From NCBI GenBank assembly GCA_029203125.1, contig CP119317.1, positions 434,001-498,000 on the forward strand: a DNA stretch of 64,000 nt, given 5' to 3'. The position numbers and the translations under genes were made by a program. Origin of the DNA: Candidatus Cohnella colombiensis (lineage in GTDB: Bacteria; Bacillota; Bacilli; Paenibacillales; Paenibacillaceae). This document shows, one piece after another, positions 50,913-59,423 of this stretch. Numbering within the stretch: the first letter of the stretch is position 1; the number at the start of each line of letters is the position of its first letter. A model generated the notes under the pieces. The model worked only from the letters and a program-made list of their open reading frames with translations. It ran no database searches and was not told the DNA's origin.

Positions 50913-51881
50913 ATGCCAAGACGCTTCGGCAACTTAGATTCAGCGTTAGCAGGCAAACCATCGAAGGCTCAATTCGATCGGTGGCGTCAAGATCGATTCC
51001 GAAAGCTTAAAAATAAAGGTTATAGTGAAGGAGTACCGAATGTTGCTCCAGATCTTCGCTTTTTACAGCAAAATCGCAAGGAGTCGTCGATTACGTGGAT
51101 TGGACATTCGACCTTCCTCATACAGATGGCGGGACTCAACATTGTCACTGATCCTGTCTGGGCAAGGCGTATGGCATTCCGAAAAAGATTAAGACCACCA
51201 GGCATTGAACTTCATGATATGCCCTCGACGGATGTTGTTCTAATTTCACATTCTCATTATGACCATCTGCATGTTTCCTCACTGCGCCGATTACGGGGAG
51301 CTAAAAAGTTGATCGTTCCGTCAGGACTACGTAAAAAGCTCATGACTCGGGGATTTCTAAGAGTGGAGGAGCTTCAGTGGTGGGAACAAACGATCTATCA
51401 CGGCGTCAAGATTACGTTCGTACCTGCACAGCATTGGACCCGTCGTAATCCATGGGATATGAATACGTCTCATTGGGGAGGCTGGGTGCTCGAATATGAT
51501 CAGGGGCCTACGATTTATTTTGCAGGAGATAGTGGTTACTTTAAGGGATTTAAGGACATTGGTCGTCGCTTTAAAATTGATATCGCCTTAATGCCGATTG
51601 GAGCATATGATCCTGAATGGTTCATGTCGTCGCATCATGTAAGTCCAGAAGAAGCTATCCAAGCTTTTATTGATGTCGGTGCGAAGTTTTTTATCCCGAT
51701 GCATTATGGCGCATTCAAGCTTGCAGACGATACACCATCGGATGCATTGCAGCGCCTTGAACAAGCGCGTATTAAGCTAGACATTGCCCCGGAACGCCTT
51801 TATTTACTTAAGCACGGCGAGACGATGCGATTCAATTATAAAGGAATACAAAATGACACAAAGGATGGATTAGACTCATGA
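50913..51881 (+). CDS. MBL-fold metallo-hydrolase, UlaG/NAPE-PLD-like
   Basis: About 322 aa. Metal motif SHSHYDHLHV (H-x-H-x-D-H), ITWIGHSTFLIQMAG start of the fold, YFAGDSGYFKGF, MPIGAYDPEWFMSSHHVSPEEA and PMHYGAFKL. This set is typical of the NAPE-PLD/RomA-like group of hydrolases, which cleave phosphodiesters or related bonds. ATG 50913 after GGGGGG. Its stop overlaps the start of the ABC-F gene (ATGA), so the two are translated together; a link between them is not known. Confidence 0.87.
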   Translation: MPRRFGNLDSALAGKPSKAQFDRWRQDRFRKLKNKGYSEGVPNVAPDLRFLQQNRKESSITWIGHSTFLIQMAGLNIVTDPVWARRMAFRKRLRPPGIELHDMPSTDVVLISHSHYDHLHVSSLRRLRGAKKLIVPSGLRKKLMTRGFLRVEELQWWEQTIYHGVKITFVPAQHWTRRNPWDMNTSHWGGWVLEYDQGPTIYFAGDSGYFKGFKDIGRRFKIDIALMPIGAYDPEWFMSSHHVSPEEAIQAFIDVGAKFFIPMHYGAFKLADDTPSDALQRLEQARIKLDIAPERLYLLKHGETMRFNYKGIQNDTKDGLDS

Positions 51882-53497
51882 TTACCGTTTCCGGCATTGG
51901 CCTACGTTATGGCAAACGCCCCCTGTTTGAAGATGTAAATATTAAGTTCACACCTGGCAACTGTTATGGCTTGATCGGTGCGAACGGTGCAGGTAAATCG
52001 ACGTTCCTCAAAATTTTATCGGGTGAAGTGGAGCAAAGCGCAGGCGATGTGTTCATTACACCAGGTGAGCGCCTCGCGGTGCTAAAGCAAAACCATTATG
52101 AGTACGATGATTGCGTTGTGCTTCAAACGGTCATCATGGGTCATGACCGTTTGTATAAGGTTATGATCGAGAAGGATGCAATCTATGCGAAGCCAGACTT
52201 CTCCGATGAAGACGGCATGCGCGCAGGTGAACTGGAAGCTGAATTCGCTGAAATGAACGGCTGGGAAGCCGAGAGCGAAGCAGCGGGCATGCTGAATGGT
52301 CTTGGCATCACTACAGAGCTTCATGATAAGAAGATGGCTGAGCTAAGCGGTAACGAGAAAGTTCGTGTGTTGCTCGCGCAGGCATTGTTCGGTAGCCCGA
52401 ACATTCTATTGCTCGATGAGCCTACCAACCACTTGGATCTCGAATCGATCAACTGGCTTGAAGATTTCCTTTCGCGTTATGAAGGAACAGTTATCGTCGT
52501 ATCCCATGACCGTCACTTCTTGAACCAAGTATGTACGCATATTGCGGACATCGATTATGGAAAGATCCAGATGTATGTCGGTAACTACGATTTCTGGTAT
52601 GAGTCGAGTCAGTTGGCGATGAAGCTCATGCGCGATCAGAACAAGAAGAAGGAAGATAAGATTAAGGAATTGCAGGAGTTCGTACAACGGTTTTCTGCGA
52701 ATAAGTCTAAAGCGAAGCAGGCGACAAGCCGGAAGAAGCTCCTTGATAAGATTTCGCTGGATGACATTCGTCCGTCAAATCGCAAATATCCGTTTATTAA
52801 CTTTAAACCTGAGCGCGAAGTAGGCAAACAAGTTGTAACGGTGGAAAATTTGACGATCATCGAACAGGGCGAAAAGCTGCTTGATTCACTGAACATTGTC
52901 GTGAACAGAGGGGATAAGATCGCCCTCGTCGGTTCGAATGGCCATGCGAAGACGGCATTGTTCCAAGCTCTTGTTGGTGAACGTGAGCCCGATGAAGGTG
53001 CAGTCGCTTGGGGTGTTACTGCGGTCAAAGCCTATTTCCCGAAAGAAAACGCAACGTATTTCGACGATGTAGATTTGAATTTGGTCGATTGGCTGCGTCA
53101 ATATACGAAAGATCCTGATGAATCGTTCATCCGCGGTTTCTTAGGTCGGATGCTGTTCTCTGGCGATGAAGCATTGAAGAAAGGCTCCGTATTGTCAGGA
53201 GGCGAGAAGGTTCGTTGCATGCTTTCGAGAATGATGCTGATGAACGGTAACGTCCTACTGCTCGATGAACCAACGAACCACTTGGACTTGGAATCTATAA
53301 CTGCGCTCAACAATGGGCTAATAGACTTTGATGGTCCAATTATATTTAATTCACATGACCATCAGTTTGTACAGACGATTGCGAATCGGATCATCGAAAT
53401 TACGCCTCATGGCGTCATTGACCGGTTAATGACATTTGATGAATATCTAGAGCATCCAGAAGTTCAAGCGCTAAGAGCGAAATATTTAGTTGAATAA
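51878..53497 (+). CDS. ykpA: ABC-F family ATPase, YkpA/YbiT-like
   Basis: 539 aa with two nucleotide-binding domains and no membrane part. First: Walker A GANGAGKST, signature LSGNEKVRVLLAQAL, Walker B ILLLDEPTNHLD. Linker ~240-300 is charged (KKKEDKIKELQEFVQRFSAN). Second: degenerate Walker A GSNGHAKTA, signature LSGGEKVRCMLSRMM, Walker B VLLLDEPTNHLD. The degenerate second P-loop is a feature of Bacillus YkpA. ABC-F proteins act on ribosomes; this subgroup's exact role is unclear. Confidence 0.9.
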   Translation: MITVSGIGLRYGKRPLFEDVNIKFTPGNCYGLIGANGAGKSTFLKILSGEVEQSAGDVFITPGERLAVLKQNHYEYDDCVVLQTVIMGHDRLYKVMIEKDAIYAKPDFSDEDGMRAGELEAEFAEMNGWEAESEAAGMLNGLGITTELHDKKMAELSGNEKVRVLLAQALFGSPNILLLDEPTNHLDLESINWLEDFLSRYEGTVIVVSHDRHFLNQVCTHIADIDYGKIQMYVGNYDFWYESSQLAMKLMRDQNKKKEDKIKELQEFVQRFSANKSKAKQATSRKKLLDKISLDDIRPSNRKYPFINFKPEREVGKQVVTVENLTIIEQGEKLLDSLNIVVNRGDKIALVGSNGHAKTALFQALVGEREPDEGAVAWGVTAVKAYFPKENATYFDDVDLNLVDWLRQYTKDPDESFIRGFLGRMLFSGDEALKKGSVLSGGEKVRCMLSRMMLMNGNVLLLDEPTNHLDLESITALNNGLIDFDGPIIFNSHDHQFVQTIANRIIEITPHGVIDRLMTFDEYLEHPEVQALRAKYLVE

Positions 53498-53554
53498 AAT
53501 TGTAATAGGCTGGCCCAATAATCATCACTAATCAGTTGGAGGTGGATATGCATG

Positions 53555-54031
53555 ATGGATATACAAGCAAAGCTCGATCAAGTTAACCAGCAATTAACGT
53601 TAAAAAATTGCAAGTTAACTCGGCAACGCGAGGTGATCGTTCGTGTGCTTTTGGAGAATGAACGGGATCATCTGAGTGCCGAGGAAGTGTTCATGTTAGT
53701 TAAGGGCAAATTTCCAGACATCGGTCTAGCTACTGTTTACCGGACGTTGGAGCTACTCAATGAGCTTCATATTGTTGTAAAGATGAATTTCGGAGATGGG
53801 GTTGCAAGGTATGATCTTCGTGATGATGATCATGTGCATATGCACCACCATCTGATTTGTGCCGATTGTGGCTCGTTGAAAGAAATAAAAGAAGATTGGC
53901 TAGGCGAACTGGAGCACCGAGTAGAACAGGAATTTGGATTTAAGGTGACAGATCACCGTTTAGACTTCACTGGAACACATTTAACATGTAATCTTGGAGA
54001 TCAATGCAAGAAGAAGAACAAGGTGTCTTAA
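53555..54031 (+). CDS. Fur-family metalloregulator
   Basis: About 158 aa. Winged helix KLTRQREVIVRVLLENERDHLSAEEVF and IGLATVYRTLELLNEL, metal-binding DDHVHMHHHLICADCG (His-rich site and first C-x2-C), and a C-terminal HLTCNLGDQCKKK with a C-x5-C in place of the second structural pair. The overall likeness is to Fur itself rather than PerR or Zur, but the subtype cannot be proved. ATG 53555 follows GGAGGTGGATATGC. Confidence 0.88.
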   Translation: MDIQAKLDQVNQQLTLKNCKLTRQREVIVRVLLENERDHLSAEEVFMLVKGKFPDIGLATVYRTLELLNELHIVVKMNFGDGVARYDLRDDDHVHMHHHLICADCGSLKEIKEDWLGELEHRVEQEFGFKVTDHRLDFTGTHLTCNLGDQCKKKNKVS

Positions 54032-54091
54032 TGTAGGAATTTGTCGAATTATGACATTAGTAATACAAAAAGTAGGAAAATATATTCACTT

Positions 54092-54120
54092 TTGACTTGT
54101 TCAGAAACTAAAAATGTAAT
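54092..54120 (+). promoter_or_regulatory. Promoter of the CheY/CheX-like operon
   Basis: TTGACT (54092-54097), 17-base spacer, TGTAAT (54115-54120), 44 bases before the start codon. Confidence 0.75.
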
Positions 54121-54163
54121 AGTATCTTTGATAGTTAGAAGATGAGCTCGAGGAGGAATTGTG

Positions 54164-54544
54164 ATGTACGATTTAAAGATACTATTATGCGACGATTCCC
54201 TACTTGTACGTAAGAAGATGATCAATGCGCTCCAGGAAAGAGGTTTTACTCAATTGTTTGAGGCTTCTGATGGAGAAGAAGCGATCAGTGTATGTCGTGC
54301 GGAGCGGCCTAATCTTGTACTCCTCGATATTGTAATGCCAAAGAAGGACGGGCTAGAAGCATTAGTTGAAATAAAGGAACTTGACCCTAAGATTCAAGTG
54401 GTTATGGTTTCATCTGTTGGGACGCAAGGGAAACTCATGCAAGCGATAAAGTTAGGTGCGTTTAGTTTCCTTCAAAAGCCAGTGACAATCGATGCGGTTA
54501 TTGATGTCATTAGCAAGCTTGGTAGCGAACGGGGTGACAGCTAA
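54164..54544 (+). CDS. CheY-like stand-alone response regulator
   Basis: 126 aa, a receiver domain only: CDDSLLVRKKM with D10-D11, phospho-acceptor D55 in LLDIVMPKKDGLEAL, T/S switch in MVSSVGTQGK and Lys in FLQKPVTIDA. This is the CheY/TlpY-like form used in chemotaxis. ATG 54164 is seven bases after GAGGAGG. Its stop overlaps the start of the following gene (TAATG). No kinase is nearby. Confidence 0.88.
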   Translation: MYDLKILLCDDSLLVRKKMINALQERGFTQLFEASDGEEAISVCRAERPNLVLLDIVMPKKDGLEALVEIKELDPKIQVVMVSSVGTQGKLMQAIKLGAFSFLQKPVTIDAVIDVISKLGSERGDS

Positions 54545-55449
54545 TGTTCGCACGATACTTCGGACAATTTCTACTTGTTGAAGGGTATGTAAACGCGGTT
54601 GAACTCGAGCATGCATTCCAACATCAAGCCGAGACAAGAGTTAAGCTAGGAGTATTAGCAATTAATCGTGGCTTCATGTCAGCGGATCAAGTTCAAGAAG
54701 TACATAGCTCACAAACTCGATTAGATAAACGTTTCGGGGAAATTGCGGTTTCATTACAATATTTATCAGAAGCTCAAGTTGATAGTCTATTATCTTCGCA
54801 ATCTACCGCTCATCTTTCGCTAGGACAAGCGTTGATCGATCAAGGATCGCTCAGTTTCGATACGTTTGGAGCCGCTCTTGAGCAATATAAGGAGAAGCAA
54901 GGATTGTCCGATGAGCAATTCGAGCAAATAGCCAAGGGTGGAATTGAACCTTTACTTGCGGCTGTTCTACTTCAGGATGATTTAACGAGTAAACATCCAG
55001 TTGGATCCTATATTAATTTATTCGCGAAAAATATGATTCGATTCATAGAGAGCCATATTCGGCTGGAAAGAATTTCACTTGAGGAAGCAGGCACGTACGA
55101 TTGGGTTGCGCACCAGTCCATTCAAAGCGGAGATCGTTCGAAATCGCGCATTACAGCAATTGCGGGCTCGGAAGCTGCTTTTTTGGAATTGGCGTCTCGC
55201 TATGCGCTTGAACCTGTTGATGCCCCTGACGAAATGATGAAAGCCTCAGTAGGCGAATTTTTGAACCTGCACAACGGAATTTATTTGGTTAACCGATCTA
55301 ATGAAGGGGTCGAGCTAGATTTGGCGCCGCAGTCGGTCATCCATGGGAATACATTCCTAGCTCGTACTGAAATACAAGCTATTATTCGGGTGTATTCGCC
55401 AACGTTTTCATTTGATCTATTGATTTCGGATTTGTCGGATCTTTCCTGA
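54544..55449 (+). CDS. MshEN/CheX-like fusion protein, partner of the CheY-like regulator
   Basis: 301 aa, soluble. Residues ~1-130 hold two or three copies of a GspE/MshE N-terminal-like motif (FGQFLLVEGYVNAVEL, LGVLAINRGFMSADQV, LGQALIDQGSLSFDTF); MshEN domains of this look bind cyclic di-GMP in other proteins. Residues ~150-300 resemble CheX/CheC phosphatases (FLNLHNGIYLVNRSNEGV near the end). It is coupled to the CheY-like gene, so it may dephosphorylate that protein under nucleotide control. The function is inference. Confidence 0.6.
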   Translation: MFARYFGQFLLVEGYVNAVELEHAFQHQAETRVKLGVLAINRGFMSADQVQEVHSSQTRLDKRFGEIAVSLQYLSEAQVDSLLSSQSTAHLSLGQALIDQGSLSFDTFGAALEQYKEKQGLSDEQFEQIAKGGIEPLLAAVLLQDDLTSKHPVGSYINLFAKNMIRFIESHIRLERISLEEAGTYDWVAHQSIQSGDRSKSRITAIAGSEAAFLELASRYALEPVDAPDEMMKASVGEFLNLHNGIYLVNRSNEGVELDLAPQSVIHGNTFLARTEIQAIIRVYSPTFSFDLLISDLSDLS

Positions 55450-55533
55450 ACGTAGGACGAAGGGACGACAATAATCCGCATTGAGTAGTAGATGAACAAT
55501 CGAAATGATAGACAATGTACAGCTAAAACATAT

Positions 55534-55560
55534 GAAAACCGCCGAAAGGCGGTTTTTTTC
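55534..55560 (+). terminator. Terminator of the CheY/CheX-like operon
   Basis: AAAACCGCC-GAAA-GGCGGTTTTTTTC. Between it and the NlpC/P60 gene (55561-55767) I see no gene. Confidence 0.92.
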
Positions 55561-55767
55561 ATGCCAATATATGCTTAAGTTGGGGGCTTCAAAGCCTGAT
55601 CATAGCTGGGTTGTCGTCCTTCATACTTAGTCGTATTTGGTTCATTTTCCCCACAGAGGGAAAATAGGATGGGATTGGTGGCTGATGGATGGCTCTAACT
55701 CGTATTAGTAAAATAGGATGAGGCTGTATTCATTCTTCTATTACATCTATTTAGGAGGTACATCATC

Positions 55768-56598
55768 GTGAGAAGAGGAATAGGATTTGTTGCTTTATTA
55801 CTATTTTTAACTACAGTAGGCTCATCATTCGTCGGAGCTTCGTCGGTTGCTGCTGCAACAACAGGAACAGTGAAAATCATTTCATCGGTTAATTTCCGAA
55901 CAGGTCCAAGTACATCGTCGAGCTCAATCCGGTTCTTAAAGAAAAGCGAGTCAGCAACATTAGTGGAGAAGACGAACGCATATTGGTTGAAGGTAAAAGA
56001 TCTTAATGGTGTAGTCGGGTATGTGTCAACTAGTTCTAAGTATGTGCAGGTGACTTACCCTTCAGGCTCATCTTCATCGACAACTAAGCCAGCGCCTAAA
56101 CCAGCGCCTAAGCCAACTCCAGTGCCGACTCCTGCGCCCTCGCCGACACCAACAACGTCGCAGCAAGTGGAAGCGGTTATTGCAGCAGGCATGCGTTACT
56201 TAGGCACACCTTATGAATATGGTTCAAATCGCAATACGACGGCAACATTTGATTGTTCAGATTTCGTAAGACAAGCATTCAAGGATGCACTGAAAATTGT
56301 TCTGCCAGCGAGCTCCAAGTCGCAGGGGACTTTTGTTCGTAGCAATAGCGCTGTTCAAACGGATTGGCATTCGCTGAAACGCGGTGATCTTATGTTCTTC
56401 ATGAGCTATAAAGGTACATCCGCGTCGCTCTATAAGAATAAGCAACCGTTGAAGGAAACGATTACTCATGTCGGAATTTATTTGGGCAATGGACAAGTAT
56501 TGCATACATACTCGAAGGCTTCAGGTGGCGTTCGTGTAGACAACATTTCCGGTAAACATTGGGAGTATCGCTTCCTATATGGAGGTAGTGCTCTGTAA
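55768..56598 (+). CDS. Secreted SH3b-NlpC/P60 cell-wall peptidase
   Basis: 276 aa. Signal peptide to about residue 30 (ending VGASSVAAA), bacterial SH3 domain ~32-92 (VNFRTGPSTSSSSIRFLKK), a Pro/Thr/Ser linker ~95-130, then NlpC/P60 with catalytic Cys163 in FDCSDFVRQAF, His234 in THVGIYLG and His246 in VLHTYS. It cuts peptide bonds of peptidoglycan (often gamma-D-Glu-diaminopimelate) outside the cell. GTG start at 55768 after TAGGAGG. Confidence 0.93.
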   Translation: MRRGIGFVALLLFLTTVGSSFVGASSVAAATTGTVKIISSVNFRTGPSTSSSSIRFLKKSESATLVEKTNAYWLKVKDLNGVVGYVSTSSKYVQVTYPSGSSSSTTKPAPKPAPKPTPVPTPAPSPTPTTSQQVEAVIAAGMRYLGTPYEYGSNRNTTATFDCSDFVRQAFKDALKIVLPASSKSQGTFVRSNSAVQTDWHSLKRGDLMFFMSYKGTSASLYKNKQPLKETITHVGIYLGNGQVLHTYSKASGGVRVDNISGKHWEYRFLYGGSAL

Positions 56599-56611
56599 GA
56601 GAGTTCATAAC

Positions 56612-56650
56612 AAACCGTCTTTGCACACAAGTGCGAAGGCGGTTTTTTTT
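56612..56650 (+). terminator. Terminator after the NlpC/P60 gene
   Basis: AAACCGTCTTTGCAC-ACAA-GTGCGAAGGCGGTTT followed by TTTTT; two mismatches in a 14-bp stem. Confidence 0.88.
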
Positions 56651-56710
56651 ATGTACAAATCAGAAGTCGTTTTATACGAAGGATACAAATAGGCGCAAAC
56701 AAGGTCACTA

Positions 56711-56749
56711 CACGCACAAAATTTGTTTTCTTCACGAATTACAATGAAA
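56711..56749 (+). promoter_or_regulatory. Cellulase promoter element upstream of the GH5 gene
   Basis: CACGCACAA at 56711, TACAATGAAA at 56740. The same blocks with the same 29-base offset precede the GH48 gene (59240 and 59269). The -10-like TACAAT lacks a good -35, and CACGCACAA occupies that region, as expected for an activator site or an alternative sigma factor. Confidence 0.5.
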
Positions 56750-56782
56750 TAAGACGTAGAAAGTCTTTTCTAAGGAGGTGGG

Positions 56783-56866
56783 ATGACAAACCCTAATAGC
56801 TTGCTGGAATTCATCAACAGGAACATGAAGCAAGGGAAGGTTGTTCGGGCAGGTGATGAACATTAG
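56783..56866 (+). CDS. Possible 27-aa leader peptide upstream of the GH5 cellulase
   Basis: ATG 56783 stands four bases after a full AAGGAGG and opens a 27-codon frame (MTNPNSLLEFINRNMKQGKV and seven more) ending 16 bases before the cellulase start. The strong ribosome binding site is otherwise unexplained. The upstream region of the GH48 gene has AAGGAGG in the matching place but no convincing start. Real translation is uncertain. Confidence 0.35.
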   Translation: MTNPNSLLEFINRNMKQGKVVRAGDEH

Positions 56867-56882
56867 AAAAGGAGATGGAATT

Positions 56883-59072
56883 ATGTTGATGTCACTGTTC
56901 AAACGTGGAGGAATGATTCTTTTGGCCGCCGCGCTGGCATTCTCTGTACTGTTTTCGGTTGCGATCAATAAAACCTTTGCCGCACCGACCGGCTACTATC
57001 ATACAGCCGGCAACCGGATTGTAGATTCCAATGGAAACCCTGCAGTGTTTAATGGGATTAACTGGTTTGGATTTGAAACGTCCAATTATGCGCCACACGG
57101 ACTGTGGCAATATTCGCTAGACAGCTTCATGGATAAAATCAAGGATCACGGCTACAACCTGATTCGACTTCCGTTCAGTACTCAAATGTTCGATTCGGGC
57201 TCTATGCCTAACAGCATCAACACGAACACCAATCCAGATTTAATTGGACTTACTCCACTCCAATTGATGGACAAGGTTATTCAGAAAGCTGGTGAACGGG
57301 GCATCCAAGTATTCCTGGATCGTCATCGTCCAGATTCTGGAGGCCAATCCGAGCTATGGTACACCGCGCAATATTCTGAACAACGTTGGATTAACGACTG
57401 GGTCATGCTAGCACAGCATTATGCGAACAATCCGACTGTCATCGGTGCAGATCTGCACAATGAGCCGCATGGAACAGCTAGTTGGGGAACGGGAGTTTTA
57501 GCTACCGACTGGAGGTTGGCTTCGGAACGTGCCGGTAATGCGATTCTTGCAGCTAACCCGAATTGGCTGATCATCGTTGAAGGCATATCGTCGAATGTTC
57601 AAGGCGAAACAGGATCGTACTGGTGGGGAGGCAACCTGAAGGGGGTAAAAAACTACCCAGTTCGTCTGAACGTGGCCAATCGAGTCGTCTATTCTCCACA
57701 TGATTACGGTCCTGGCGTGTCTGCACAAACGTGGTTTAATGATTCGTCCTTTCCGAGCAACATGCCTGCATTATGGGATTCCTATTGGGGATACATTCAT
57801 AAAGAAAATATCGCTCCGATACTCGCTGGGGAATTTGGCGGAAGAGGTGTCGATACGGTTAGCGCTGAAGGCAAATGGCAGAACAAGCTCGTCGATTACA
57901 TTAAGGATAACAATCTATATTGGACGTACTGGTGCCTTAATCCGAACAGCGGCGATACCGGCGGGCTGCTGTTGGATGATTGGTCGACTTGGAACGCACC
58001 TAAGCAAGCGATGCTAGATCGGATTATGAAGCCGCTAGGAGGCGGTGGCACGACGATTCCAGCAGCGCCGACGGGCTTGACCGCAACTGTGGGTAATGCG
58101 CAAGTCAGCTTGAGTTGGACTGCGTCTACTGGAGCGACGAGCTACACGGTGAAGCGTGCTGCGACAAGCGGCGGTACGTACACGAACGTGGCGACAGGGG
58201 TGACGTCGACGAGCTATACGAACACGGGACTGACGAATGGAACTACTTACTATTATGTGGTGAGTGCGACCAATAGTGCCGGGACAAGCGGTAACTCCAC
58301 GCAAGTGAGTGCGATGCCGAGCGCCGGGGTTACGATTCCTGCAGCACCGACAGGCTTGACCGCAACAGCGGGCAATGCACAGGTGGCGTTGAGTTGGACA
58401 GCGTCAAGTGGAGCGACGAGCTACACGGTGAAGCGCGCGACGACAAGCGGTGGTACGTACACGAACGTGGCTACCGGTGTTACGAGCACAACCTATACGA
58501 ACACGGGACTGACGAACGGAACAACTTACTATTATGTGGTGAGTGCGACAAATAGTGCCGGAACAAGCGGTAACTCTACGCAAGTAAGTGCGACGCCGTC
58601 GGCGGGAAGCACAACTGGCAACCTCGTTGTACAGTACAAAGCGAGCAACAGCAATGCGACCGACAACGCGATTGGTGCCACCTTCAACATTAAGAATACC
58701 GGAACCAGTGCCATCAGCCTGAGCAACTTGAAGCTACGCTACTATTTCACGAAGGATAGCAATGCGAGCCTGAACTTCTACTGCGACTACGCACAAGTCG
58801 GAACAGGCAATGTTAGCGGCGCGTTCACTGCGATCAGCCCAGCGAAAACCGGCGCGGATACGTATGTGGAGATCTCATTCAATACGGCAGCTGGATCGCT
58901 TGCAGCGGGCGGGCAAAGTGGAGACATCCAGATTCGTCTGGCGAAATCGGACTGGTCGAACTTCAATGAGGCAAACGATTATTCGTTCGACGGCACGAAA
59001 TCGGCATATGTCGATTGGAGCAAGGTGACATTGCATCAAAGTGGCACACTGGTGTGGGGAATTGAGCCATAA
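56883..59072 (+). CDS. Secreted GH5 endoglucanase with two FN3 domains and a CBM3
   Basis: About 729 aa. Signal peptide to ~33 (ending NKTFAA); GH5 catalytic domain ~35-385 with the acid/base Glu194 in DLHNEPHG and the nucleophile Glu317 in LAGEFGGRG; FN3 domains at ~391 and ~483; C-terminal CBM3 ~578-729 (VQYKASNSNATDNAIGATFN, YYFTKDSNASLNFYCDYAQV, VDWSKVTLHQSGTLVWGIEP). It cuts internal beta-1,4 bonds in cellulose and binds crystalline cellulose. ATG 56883 after AAAGGAG. It has its own terminator, then GH48 and GH6 genes follow in the same direction. Confidence 0.95.
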   Translation: MLMSLFKRGGMILLAAALAFSVLFSVAINKTFAAPTGYYHTAGNRIVDSNGNPAVFNGINWFGFETSNYAPHGLWQYSLDSFMDKIKDHGYNLIRLPFSTQMFDSGSMPNSINTNTNPDLIGLTPLQLMDKVIQKAGERGIQVFLDRHRPDSGGQSELWYTAQYSEQRWINDWVMLAQHYANNPTVIGADLHNEPHGTASWGTGVLATDWRLASERAGNAILAANPNWLIIVEGISSNVQGETGSYWWGGNLKGVKNYPVRLNVANRVVYSPHDYGPGVSAQTWFNDSSFPSNMPALWDSYWGYIHKENIAPILAGEFGGRGVDTVSAEGKWQNKLVDYIKDNNLYWTYWCLNPNSGDTGGLLLDDWSTWNAPKQAMLDRIMKPLGGGGTTIPAAPTGLTATVGNAQVSLSWTASTGATSYTVKRAATSGGTYTNVATGVTSTSYTNTGLTNGTTYYYVVSATNSAGTSGNSTQVSAMPSAGVTIPAAPTGLTATAGNAQVALSWTASSGATSYTVKRATTSGGTYTNVATGVTSTTYTNTGLTNGTTYYYVVSATNSAGTSGNSTQVSATPSAGSTTGNLVVQYKASNSNATDNAIGATFNIKNTGTSAISLSNLKLRYYFTKDSNASLNFYCDYAQVGTGNVSGAFTAISPAKTGADTYVEISFNTAAGSLAAGGQSGDIQIRLAKSDWSNFNEANDYSFDGTKSAYVDWSKVTLHQSGTLVWGIEP

Positions 59073-59084
59073 GCATCCGATTCT

Positions 59085-59118
59085 AACGTTTCCCGGGATA
59101 ACCCGGGAAACGTTTTTC
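59085..59118 (+). terminator. Terminator of the GH5 gene
   Basis: AACGTTTCCCGGG-ATAA-CCCGGGAAACGTT followed by TTTC; perfect 13-bp stem. Confidence 0.95.
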
Positions 59119-59239
59119 ATAATCGGTTTATTAGCTTGAAGCAGTTAATTATGCAAAGCTCGCCAAAATCTACTTCTAGTAGCCTCTTTAATGTCACATT
59201 TTAGAAAATAGTTACATCAACGGTATAAAGTAGTTACAT

Positions 59240-59278
59240 CACGCACAACTTCCTATTCTGTGCAGTTTTATAATGAAA
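59240..59278 (+). promoter_or_regulatory. Cellulase promoter element upstream of the GH48 gene
   Basis: CACGCACAA at 59240, TATAATGAAA at 59269: same order and offset as upstream of GH5. Apart from this and the AAGGAGG at 59299, nothing else is recognised between the GH5 terminator and the GH48 start at 59424. Confidence 0.5.
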
Positions 59279-59423
59279 ATAGACAGTATGTTATCGAAAA
59301 GGAGGATTGGCAATTCGATCTCGCCGTGTTAGAGAAGCGAGACAGCTGTCTGGCAACTTTGCCTTGCTCAAGAAGTGAATGCCTGTAGCTATCGACTCTA
59401 TTCGTAAAAGGGAGGGAATTTTG

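Noticed and set aside
56711..56880. Cyclic-di-GMP (GEMM-I) riboswitch suggested by CACGCACAA
   Set aside because: The GGGCAAACC and GGGACGCAAAGC blocks and the tetraloop-receptor parts are absent.
59307..59378. TTG-started 24-codon leader frame before the GH48 gene
   Set aside because: The TTG lies one base after GGAGG, too close for initiation, and the peptide is unlike the GH5 leader frame.
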